DNA of 13,814 nt from Achromobacter sp. (GTDB taxonomy: Bacteria; Pseudomonadota; Gammaproteobacteria; Burkholderiales; Burkholderiaceae_B), in assembly GCA_003454835.1 (NCBI GenBank), contig DMTA01000543.1, forward strand, positions 1-13,814, in the 5' to 3' direction. Shown here one piece after another: positions 6,641 through 12,946 of the stretch. Below the pieces are notes generated by a model. It was given only the letters and a program-made list of their open reading frames with translations, had not been told where the DNA came from and did no database searches. The position numbers and the translations under genes are program-made. Numbering within the stretch: the first letter of the stretch is position 1; each line of letters starts with the position of its first letter.

Positions 6641-6670
6641 TTGTCATTAAATGTGTTACAAACACAAAAT
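6641..6670 (+). promoter_or_regulatory. Candidate promoter with embedded palindrome, upstream of the HAD-UbiA module
   Basis: TTGTCA (6641-6646, 5 of 6 to the -35 consensus) is followed after 18 bp by CAAAAT (6665-6670, 4 of 6 to -10). The spacer and -10 edge contain TGTGTT-ACA-AACACA (6652-6666), a perfect 6-bp dyad placed where a repressor would block RNA polymerase. The surrounding 6637-6690 is strikingly AT-rich for this genome. A start near 6677 would give a leader of about 140 bases before the ATG at 6819. A weaker alternative pair is TTGGGC (6749-6754) and CATAGT (6772-6777), spaced 17 bp. Confidence 0.35.
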
Positions 6671-6818
6671 TTTTGAAATAAAAAGCACGTTTTTCTTCGC
6701 AGGCTTGCGCCACGGCAAGACTGCTTTCTGGCATCACGAGTTCGCGCCTTGGGCGCTGACGCATTTTCCGGCATAGTTTGTGACGGCATGCCCGGCCGGG
6801 TTCCGTCGCGATAGCAGT

Positions 6819-7442
6819 ATGGCTACACAAACGCAGTTTCCCGCTCCCACGCGCGTGATCGCTGCCTTCGATTTCGACGGCACGCTCACTCAGCGCGACA
6901 CATTCATTCCCTTCCTGGCCCATCTATCGTGGGTGGGCTTGCTGGTGGCGGTCATGCGGACCGCACCTGCGCTGACGGCGTTCGCGCTGCGTCTGCGCAG
7001 CAACGAAGACGCCAAGCAATCGCTCTGCCGCGCCGCGCTGCGCGGGCGCTCGCGCAGCGAGCTGGCCCGCATCGCCCGGGCCTGGGTGCACACCATCCCG
7101 CTACGCCCGGCGCTGATCGAGCGGCTGCGCTGGCATCAGCAGCGCGGCGACCGCTGCGTGCTGGTCAGCGCCTCTCCCGATATCTACCTGGAAGATGTGG
7201 CGCGCTACCTCGGGTTCGACGACCTTATCTGCACGCGCATGGCGGTCGACGCGCGGGGCCGCCTGACGGGCGAGTTTGACGGACACAACTGTTGGGGCCC
7301 TGAAAAGCTGCGGCGTCTGATCGAGCGCTATGGCGGTCCGGACCAATACGAACTGCACGCCTACGGCGACAGCCGCGGCGACCAGTGGCTCATCGACGCG
7401 GCTCAGCATGCCTGGTATCGCGGGCAGGCGGTCAAGCCATGA
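6819..7442 (+). CDS. HAD-IB family phosphatase, probably acting on polyprenyl-phosphoribose phosphate
   Basis: 207 residues with the full set of HAD motifs: DFDGTLT (nucleophile D18, D20), VSAS in motif II, the Lys of GPEK as motif III, and GDSRGD (183-188) as motif IV. A helical cap lies between motifs I and II, as in SerB-like HAD-IB enzymes. It overlaps the next gene by four bases (ATGA), which implies translational coupling with a decaprenyl-phosphate phosphoribosyltransferase. In pathways to decaprenyl-phospho-pentoses the 5-phosphate of the phosphoribosyl lipid must be removed, so this is the likely substrate (inference). The start at 6819 was chosen because upstream GTG starts add no domain sequence; no clear Shine-Dalgarno site is visible, which is odd for the first gene of an operon. 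Confidence 0.8.
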   Translation: MATQTQFPAPTRVIAAFDFDGTLTQRDTFIPFLAHLSWVGLLVAVMRTAPALTAFALRLRSNEDAKQSLCRAALRGRSRSELARIARAWVHTIPLRPALIERLRWHQQRGDRCVLVSASPDIYLEDVARYLGFDDLICTRMAVDARGRLTGEFDGHNCWGPEKLRRLIERYGGPDQYELHAYGDSRGDQWLIDAAQHAWYRGQAVKP

Positions 7443-8320
7443 GCGCGTTGATTTCCCTGCTGCGTCCGCAGCAATGGCTGAAGAACGGCTTCGTGCTGAT
7501 CGGCCTGATCTTCAGCCACGGATGGACGGACCCCGCGCTGGTGTTTGCCGTGGGCGTGGGTTTTGTTGCGTTCTGCCTGGCGTCCAGCGCGGTCTATGTG
7601 CTGAATGACTATCACGACCGAGCCGCCGATGCAGCCCATCCCAAAAAGCGGCTGCGCGCTATTGCCAGCGGACGGGTCGGTCTGCCCACGGCCCGCGCGC
7701 TGATCGTCGTGCTGTTTGGCTCGGCGCTGGGCCTGCCGCTAGTGTGCGGACTCTGGGCGGTGGCGCTGGCCGTGGCCGGCTACCTGACCCTGAACATTGC
7801 CTACACCCTGAGCCTGAAGCACAAGGTGCTGGTCGATGTGTTCTGTATTGCGGCGGGCTTCATGATCCGCCTGGCTTGCGGCACGTTTGCAGTAGGCATC
7901 GTCCCGTCGCGCTGGATGCTGCTCTGCAGCTTTATGCTGACGCTGTTTCTGGGCTTTGCCAAACGGCGCGCCGAGATCGCATCGGCGCCGCTCGATGCCC
8001 CAGCGTCGCAAGGCAGCACGCGCACAGTGCTGCAGCACTATTCACCACAGTTGCTGGACATCCTGGTCGCCATCACCGCCAGCACGACGCTGCTGGCATA
8101 TGGCCTTTATACGGTGGACGACCTCACCGCCGCGCTGCACGGCACGCAGTATCTGATTGTCACGCTGCCCATCGTCACCTTCGGCGTCTTTCGTTATATC
8201 TACCTGCTGTACCGAGGCGGATCAGGCGAAGAGCCCGGTCGAGATCTGCTCACCGACAACCAGATCCGACTTGCGGTGCTGGTCTGGGTGGCGGTGGTGG
8301 TTGTGCTGGTAAGGACGTAG
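7439..8320 (+). CDS. UbiA-family decaprenyl-phosphate phosphoribosyltransferase (DPPR synthase-like)
   Basis: 293 residues, about eight or nine membrane helices. It carries the UbiA Asp-rich motif NDYHDRAAD (56-64) followed by AHPKKRLRAIASGRV, the sequence expected in DPPR synthases of the Rv3806c type. Further matches are LRPQQWLKN at the N-terminus, YTLSLKHKVLVDVFCIAAGFMIR in the middle, and SRWMLLCSFMLTLFLGFAKRR. These enzymes move phosphoribose from PRPP onto a polyprenyl phosphate at the inner face of the cytoplasmic membrane. The start is the ATG overlapping the HAD stop; the longer frame from 7385 runs inside the HAD gene and is unlikely. The Asp-rich context and PRPP-type flanks argue against ubiquinone or heme O prenyltransferases. 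The actual polyprenol length is not shown by sequence. Confidence 0.87.
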   Translation: MSALISLLRPQQWLKNGFVLIGLIFSHGWTDPALVFAVGVGFVAFCLASSAVYVLNDYHDRAADAAHPKKRLRAIASGRVGLPTARALIVVLFGSALGLPLVCGLWAVALAVAGYLTLNIAYTLSLKHKVLVDVFCIAAGFMIRLACGTFAVGIVPSRWMLLCSFMLTLFLGFAKRRAEIASAPLDAPASQGSTRTVLQHYSPQLLDILVAITASTTLLAYGLYTVDDLTAALHGTQYLIVTLPIVTFGVFRYIYLLYRGGSGEEPGRDLLTDNQIRLAVLVWVAVVVVLVRT

Positions 8321-8322
8321 AC

Positions 8323-8661
8323 ATGGCATATCTTTGGTTGATCCTAAGCGCGGCCTGCAGCGTCGCGGCCAGCGTGGCACTCAAGGCGGCAGGAGCCGCT
8401 TCCGCGCAGGCGGCGACGCCGTCCCTGCTGACGCAGGCGTTGCCCTATGCGGGCGCGATCGGCGCGTACGGGTTGGGCTTTGGCTTCTACGCGCTGGCCC
8501 TGCGCCAGCTGGATCTGACGCTGGCCTACCCGTTGATGGTGGCGTTCGCGATCGCCGGTGTGTTTGTTTACGGCCTGTTGTCCGGTGCGGAAGCCATCAC
8601 GGCAATGCGGATGGCCGGTGCAATCCTCATCGCCATCGGCGTGTTTCTGATTTCGAAATAG
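8323..8661 (+). CDS. Small four-helix SMR/EamA-type membrane protein, candidate lipid-sugar flippase
   Basis: 112 residues with four hydrophobic helices and the SMR-like C-terminal signature LRQLDLTLAYPLMVAFAIAG followed by AGAILIAIGVFLIS. It starts two bases after the UbiA stop, with AAGGA inside the end of that gene, so the two are translated together. The membrane-embedded Glu of EmrE-type drug exporters (E14) aligns with Ser13 here, by counting back from the conserved Lys (K21), so drug/proton antiport is unlikely. Related short proteins without this Glu, such as ArnE/ArnF, carry undecaprenyl-linked sugars across the membrane. I infer that this protein flips the lipid-linked pentose made by its neighbours. 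Such proteins usually act as dimers or with a partner; no second copy lies in the window. Confidence 0.72.
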   Translation: MAYLWLILSAACSVAASVALKAAGAASAQAATPSLLTQALPYAGAIGAYGLGFGFYALALRQLDLTLAYPLMVAFAIAGVFVYGLLSGAEAITAMRMAGAILIAIGVFLISK

Positions 8662-8768
8662 AGGCGCGAGCGTGAGACCTTGCTTCCACAGCGCGGGGTA
8701 TCGCCGCGTTGCGCTGCAGGGATGGCGCCGCAGGTTGGCCTCCTACTCGCCGTAACCCAGGAAGTTCA

Positions 8769-9920
8769 ATGACTCGATTTTTCAATAGCGTAAGCTACCG
8801 CCGTTTCCTCGTGGCCTTCCTCTATGTCGTGGTGGCCGCGGCGGCCTTCAATGGCTTCTACACGAAGTGGCGGCTCAAAGACGGTCACGGCCCACATTCC
8901 TTGGCAGCCATGGTGGAAGGCACCGCGTACCGTCCCTACGTGTACCGCCAGTTCGCGCCGGCCATCGCCAATGGCATCCAGGACATGCTGCCGGCGGCCA
9001 CCGTGGCGCGCATCTCCGAGCGATTGGCCGACCCACGGCGTCTGGATAGCCGGTCGGGGCTTGCCATGCGATATCCGGGCTCTGAAGCGTTGCAGGTCCC
9101 TGTGACGCTGCGCTATCACATCGTCTATTACCTGACCTTCCTGGCCCTGGTTGGCTCGCTGTTCGCGATGCGCGCGGTGTGCCTGAGAGCGGGCGCCAGC
9201 GCGCCTGCGGCAACCGCGGCGCCGCTTGCGATCGCGTTGCTGCTGCCGTTCTTCCTGACCGAAGGCGGCTTCTTCTACGACTTCTTTGAATTGCTGTTCA
9301 TGGCGTGCGCGATCCTGCTGGCCTGGCGCATTCCGGTCGAAAGCCCCGTGCGCGCGGCAGGACGGCTGGGCCTGCTTGCTGTCGTCGCCGCGATGGCGGC
9401 CTGGAACAAGGAGGCGTTCTTCTTCTACGTCGTGGCGCTGTATCCCATCCTTCGGCTCAGTCTGCCGCGTATCAAGGCGGCAAGCGTCGTGGCGGCGCTG
9501 ATGTTCGTCTGCGGATGCGTCTACCTTGCGCTGCGCATGCGCTACGCGGGCAACCCGGGCGGCGCAGTGAGCTTCCAGCCGGGCGCGAATTTCTTCTACT
9601 TCCTGGACCCGGGCAACTGGTTCCGCACCGAGAGCACCTACGGCGTCGCGCTGCCCAAGGGGCTGAGCGCCGTGATGGTGCTGATGATCGCGGGCGTGGC
9701 CGTCACCGGCTGGCGCCTGCTGCCCGTGCCGTTCCGGCAGCACGTGCTGATGGCGCTGGCGGTCAACGTGCCGCTCTTCCTGCTGTTTGCCGCCGAGGGC
9801 GAGGCGCGCAACTTGAGCATGCTGTATCCGTCGCTGCTGGTTCTGATGGCAATGGCCTTGACTGCCTGGATGAACGCCGCGCCGCCCACCGCGGCGGGCG
9901 TTGATCGCGCGCAAGCGTAA
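8769..9920 (+). CDS. Polytopic membrane protein, possible GT-C-like glycosyltransferase
   Basis: 383 residues. About eight to ten hydrophobic helices: near 10-30, 115-140, 150-175, 185-200, 215-250, 255-275, 310-330, 335-355 and 360-378. A loop of roughly 80 residues after the first helix contains EGTAYRPYVYRQFAPAIA and would face the periplasm, as the first large loop of GT-C enzymes does. Acidic residues near helix ends (FFYDFFE, AWNKEAFFF) might serve catalysis. I do not recognise a named family. The start at 8769 has AGGAA 5 bases upstream. It lies 107 bp after the SMR-like gene, in the same direction, and a large hairpin closes the set, so it may use the lipid-linked pentose as donor (inference). 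An unrelated polymerase or transporter is possible. Confidence 0.6.
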   Translation: MTRFFNSVSYRRFLVAFLYVVVAAAAFNGFYTKWRLKDGHGPHSLAAMVEGTAYRPYVYRQFAPAIANGIQDMLPAATVARISERLADPRRLDSRSGLAMRYPGSEALQVPVTLRYHIVYYLTFLALVGSLFAMRAVCLRAGASAPAATAAPLAIALLLPFFLTEGGFFYDFFELLFMACAILLAWRIPVESPVRAAGRLGLLAVVAAMAAWNKEAFFFYVVALYPILRLSLPRIKAASVVAALMFVCGCVYLALRMRYAGNPGGAVSFQPGANFFYFLDPGNWFRTESTYGVALPKGLSAVMVLMIAGVAVTGWRLLPVPFRQHVLMALAVNVPLFLLFAAEGEARNLSMLYPSLLVLMAMALTAWMNAAPPTAAGVDRAQA

Positions 9921-9966
9921 TCGGCGGTGCGCGGGTTTACCCCATACCCGCTCGCCGCCGAAATTT
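9921..9966 (+). terminator. Large GC-rich hairpin closing the HAD-UbiA-SMR-membrane protein set
   Basis: It begins at the base after the stop codon. TCGGCGG pairs with CCGCCGA, then a G/C pair, one mismatch, and GCGGGT paired with ACCCGC around a 9-base loop. AAATTTG follows the stem, a modest T run. It is likely a Rho-independent terminator separating this module from the acid-sugar operon, though the T tract is short. Confidence 0.65.
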
Positions 9967-10066
9967 GTATGATGACCCGATAACTTCTACTCAAGAGACA
10001 TCGTCGTCATGCATGCTTCGCCACGTCCGCTGTTCGTTGCCCGTTCCTGCCGCCCGGGGACATTCC

Positions 10067-10705
10067 ATGACTGAAGAAGCCCGCATCCGCGAAGAAATCT
10101 GCACCATCGGCGCAAGCCTCTATGCGCGCGGCTACACCGTCGGCGCGGCCGGCAACATCAGCGCCCGGCTGGACGATGGCTGGCTCATCACGCCCACCGA
10201 CGCGTGCCTGGGGCGGCTGGATCCCGCCCAGCTTTCCAAGGTCGACCTCGATGGCAACTGGGTCGCCGGCGGCAAACCGTCCAAGACCTTGCTGCTGCAT
10301 CAGGGCATCTACCGCGCCAGCCCGGAATCCCGCGGCATCGTGCATACCCATTCCACCCATCTGGTTGCGCTGACGCTCGCGGGCGTGTGGCGGCCGGACG
10401 AGGTCTTGCCGCCGATCACGCCCTATCAGGTCATGAAGGTGGGGCGCATTCCGCTGATCGGCTATCGCCGTCCGGGCGACCCGCAGGCTGCTGCTGAAGT
10501 CGCCGCCGTCGCGGCTGAGGTGCGCGGCGCCCTGTTCGAGCGGTTGGGTCCGGTGGTCTGGGAACGGTCTGTCTCCCACGCGTCCTACGCGCTTGAGGAA
10601 CTGGAAGAAACCGCCCGTCTATGGCTGATGACCCAGCCGCGCCCCAAGCCGCTGACGGACGAGGCCATCGAGGCCCTGCGCGCCACGTTCGGCGCACGCT
10701 ACTGA
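10067..10705 (+). CDS. otnC: Class II aldolase/adducin family protein, OtnC-like (3-oxo-tetronate 4-phosphate decarboxylase family)
   Basis: 212 residues. Class II aldolase landmarks: GNIS (29-32), ITPTD (41-45), GKPSKTLLLHQGIY with H78, and the metal motif VHTHSTH (H93, H95, H98). The end EELEETARLWLM is typical of OtnC/YgbL proteins. OtnC decarboxylates 3-oxo-tetronate 4-phosphate to dihydroxyacetone phosphate. Neighbours (transporter, OtnI-like, DenD-like) support four-carbon acid sugar catabolism. Oddities: the Glu that precedes the conserved His in most class II aldolases (FucA E73) reads Thr74, and the usual NHGPVV bearing the third metal His reads RLGPVV. A His does occur later, in SVSHASY (H171). 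The start at 10067 has a weak GGGGA ribosome site; the upstream frame has none better. It may be a divergent subfamily with a related reaction. Confidence 0.7.
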   Translation: MTEEARIREEICTIGASLYARGYTVGAAGNISARLDDGWLITPTDACLGRLDPAQLSKVDLDGNWVAGGKPSKTLLLHQGIYRASPESRGIVHTHSTHLVALTLAGVWRPDEVLPPITPYQVMKVGRIPLIGYRRPGDPQAAAEVAAVAAEVRGALFERLGPVVWERSVSHASYALEELEETARLWLMTQPRPKPLTDEAIEALRATFGARY

Positions 10706-10708
10706 TCC

Positions 10709-10725
10709 GCTTTTTCGTAAAAAGC
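10709..10725. repeat. Short perfect palindrome after otnC
   Basis: GCTTTTT-CGT-AAAAAGC, a 7-bp dyad with a 3-base loop in the 74-bp gap between the OtnC-like and MFS genes. The AT-rich arms form a weak hairpin on either strand. It could attenuate transcription or protect the message end; the T run lies inside the stem, so it is not a standard terminator. Confidence 0.3.
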
Positions 10726-10779
10726 CTGCCGGCCGCGACAGCGCGGATCAAGGCGGCGCATTCTTGATGGAGACTGGTA

Positions 10780-12111
10780 ATGCCCCCGATGGAACTGGCG
10801 CCCAACGCCGCGCCCGCGGCATCCTCGCCGCCCGAGTCCCGCGAATCTGCTCGCGCATATGCCAAGGTGTTCTGGCGGCTGGTGCCGTTCCTGATGCTTT
10901 GCTATGTCATTGCCTACCTGGACCGCGTCAATGTCGGCTTCGCCAAGTTGCAGATGTCGCAGGATCTGGGTTTCAGTGAAACCGTCTTCGGCCTGGGCGC
11001 CGGCGTTTTCTTTATTGGCTACTTCCTGTTCGAAGTGCCCAGCAACCTGCTGATGCACCGGCTGGGGGCGCGCATCTGGATAGCGCGCATCATGATCACC
11101 TGGGGCATCCTGTCGGGCATGTTCATGTTCGTCGAAACGCCGACGGGCTTCTACATCCTGCGCTTCCTGTTGGGGCTGGCCGAAGCCGGGTTCTACCCCG
11201 GCGTGATTCTGTATCTGACCTACTGGTACCCGGCCCACCGCCGCGCAAAGATCATTGCGCTGTTCATGTCGGCCATTCCCGTGGCGGGCATCTTCGGCAA
11301 TCCGCTGTCAGGCTGGATCATGGAGGCCTTCCACGGCATGCACGGCCTGCAGGGCTGGCAATGGATGTTCCTGATCGAGGCCGTGCCCGCGCTGGTGATC
11401 GGCGTGGTCACCGTCATGTACCTGGACAATGGCATCGCCAGCGCCAAATGGCTGAGCGACGACGAAAAGAAACTGCTCACGCGCGAGATCGAACAGGACC
11501 AGAAGCAGACCGGCACGCAGAAGCACTCGCTGCGCGCGGTGTTTGCCGACAAGCGCGTGTGGTGGATGTGCCTGATCTACTTTGCCTTCGTCGCCGGCCA
11601 GTATGGCTTGACGTTCTGGATGCCCACGCTGATCAAGTCGACCGGCGTGACGGGCGCTTTCAATATCGGCCTGCTCAGCGCCATTCCTTTCCTGTGCGCC
11701 ATCGTCGTGATGAACCTGCTGGGCCATTCCGCGGACCGCCGGCGTGAACGCCGCTGGCACCTGATCGTGCCGGCGCTGGCGGGCGCGGTGGGCTTCTCGG
11801 CGGCGGCTTCGTTTGCCGACAACACCGTGGTGTCGCTGGTGTTCCTGTCCATGGCGGCCGCGGGCGTGCTGACCTGCGCACCGCTGTTCTGGTCGCTGCC
11901 GACCGCGTTCCTGTCCGGCACGGCCGCCGCCGCCGGCATTGCCATCGTCAACTCCGTGGGCAATCTGGCAGGTTTCGCCAGCCCCTACATGATCGGCTAC
12001 CTGAAGGACCTGACCAGTTCCACCGCGTCCGGCATGTACGTGCTGGCGGGCGTACTGGTCATTGGCGCCATCGCGGTCTGGTTCACGCCGGCCAAGCTGG
12101 TCAACCGCTAA
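10780..12111 (+). CDS. MFS transporter, anion:cation symporter (ACS) family
   Basis: 443 residues, twelve predicted membrane helices. The helix 1 region reads CYVIAYLDRVNVGFAKLQM, the ACS signature, followed by GYFLFEVPSNLLMHRLGAR (helix 2 and the 2-3 loop) and FLLGLAEAGFYPGVILYLTYWYP (helix 4 region). A charged central loop (about 225-250) separates the halves. ACS members import organic anions such as tartrate, hexuronates and phthalate by proton symport. Between OtnC-like and OtnI-like genes, the probable substrate is a tetronate such as erythronate or threonate (inference from context). GGAG lies 7 bases before the ATG at 10780; a second Met three codons on is a possible alternative start. 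The N-terminal 25 residues are Pro/Ala rich and cytoplasmic. Confidence 0.85.
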   Translation: MPPMELAPNAAPAASSPPESRESARAYAKVFWRLVPFLMLCYVIAYLDRVNVGFAKLQMSQDLGFSETVFGLGAGVFFIGYFLFEVPSNLLMHRLGARIWIARIMITWGILSGMFMFVETPTGFYILRFLLGLAEAGFYPGVILYLTYWYPAHRRAKIIALFMSAIPVAGIFGNPLSGWIMEAFHGMHGLQGWQWMFLIEAVPALVIGVVTVMYLDNGIASAKWLSDDEKKLLTREIEQDQKQTGTQKHSLRAVFADKRVWWMCLIYFAFVAGQYGLTFWMPTLIKSTGVTGAFNIGLLSAIPFLCAIVVMNLLGHSADRRRERRWHLIVPALAGAVGFSAAASFADNTVVSLVFLSMAAAGVLTCAPLFWSLPTAFLSGTAAAAGIAIVNSVGNLAGFASPYMIGYLKDLTSSTASGMYVLAGVLVIGAIAVWFTPAKLVNR

Positions 12112-12150
12112 CGCGCCGTCCGCAATCACCTCTGCACCAAAGGAACCGAC

Positions 12151-12936
12151 ATGCCGCGTCTGGCCGCAAACCTCAGCATGATGTACACGGAACATCCCTT
12201 CCTGGAGCGTTTCGCCGCCGCGGCGGCCGACGGGTTCCACGGGGTGGAATTCCTTTTTCCCTACGATTTCACGGCGGCCGAGATCCGATCGCGCCTGGAC
12301 GCGCACGGCCTGACGCAGGCGCTGTTCAATGCGCCGCCGGGTGACTGGTCGGCGGGTGAGCGCGGCATCGCATCGCTGCCCGGCCGCGAAGACGAGTTCA
12401 AGCGCGGACTGGACCGGGCGCTGGAATACGCAGCGGTGCTGGGCAACCGCCATCTGCACGTGATGGCAGGCCTGATCCAACCCGGCCAGGACCGCGCCGT
12501 GCACCGGGAGGTCTACGTCAAGAACCTGGCGCTTGCCGCGCGCATGGCCGCGACCGCTGGCGTGACTGTTGTGATCGAACCCATCAACCCGCGCGATATT
12601 CCCGGTTTTTTCCTGAACCGGCAGGACGACGCGCAGGCCATACGCAACGAGGTGGGCGCGGACAACCTGAAGGTGCAGTTCGACATCTACCACTGCCAGA
12701 TCGTCGAAGGCGACATCGCCGTCAAGCTCGAGCGCGACATGGCGGGCATCGGCCACATCCAGGTGGCGGGCGTGCCGGACCGGCACGAGCCCGATCTGGG
12801 CGAGCTGAACTACCCCTACCTGTTCCAGCGTATCGACGCGCTGGGCTATCAAGGCTGGATCGGCTGCGAGTACCGCCCGCGCGCCGGAACGTCCGAAGGC
12901 CTGGGCTGGGCCAAACCCTATCTAACCCATCGTTGA
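12151..12936 (+). CDS. otnI: Hydroxypyruvate isomerase family protein, 2-oxo-tetronate isomerase OtnI-like
   Basis: 261 residues, TIM barrel of the xylose-isomerase-like/Hyi family. It opens with [21 protein letters not shown], then [12 protein letters not shown]. The metal-binding set is present: E143 ([10 protein letters not shown]), D178 (QFDIYH), Q204 (GHIQVAG) and E240 (GCEYRP), with H181 nearby. OtnI interconverts 2-oxo- and 3-oxo-tetronate, using the product of DenD and supplying OtnK. Length and motifs equal those of Hyi and OtnI; the choice of OtnI rests on the adjacent DenD-like gene and the OtnC-like gene upstream. AGGA sits 6 bases before the ATG and the gap to the transporter gene is 39 bp. 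Hydroxypyruvate isomerase of glyoxylate metabolism is the alternative, but no glyoxylate carboligase or tartronate semialdehyde reductase gene is visible. Confidence 0.82.
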   Translation: MPRLAANLSMMYTEHPFLERFAAAAADGFHGVEFLFPYDFTAAEIRSRLDAHGLTQALFNAPPGDWSAGERGIASLPGREDEFKRGLDRALEYAAVLGNRHLHVMAGLIQPGQDRAVHREVYVKNLALAARMAATAGVTVVIEPINPRDIPGFFLNRQDDAQAIRNEVGADNLKVQFDIYHCQIVEGDIAVKLERDMAGIGHIQVAGVPDRHEPDLGELNYPYLFQRIDALGYQGWIGCEYRPRAGTSEGLGWAKPYLTHR

Positions 12937-12946
12937 GCATTCCATC

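Noticed and set aside
6641..6660. Second Pho box before the HAD gene (TTGTCAT followed by GTGTTAC)
   Set aside because: The second half matches poorly and the spacer is 5 rather than 4 bp, breaking the 11-bp period; better explained as -35 plus palindrome.
8766..9914. Minus-strand open frame opposite the polytopic membrane protein gene
   Set aside because: The product is His/Gln/Arg-rich, without domain or ribosome site; the plus strand gives coherent membrane helices and a good ribosome site.
9961..10066. Promoter or GntR/LysR operator before otnC
   Set aside because: TATGAT at 9968-9973 resembles a -10, but the matching -35 position lies inside the hairpin and is unlike TTGACA; no convincing operator symmetry was found.
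11308..12852. Minus-strand open frame (514 codons) opposite the MFS and OtnI genes
   Set aside because: It spans two recognisable genes and their gap; the product is His/Gln/Arg-rich low-complexity sequence typical of antisense frames in GC-rich DNA.
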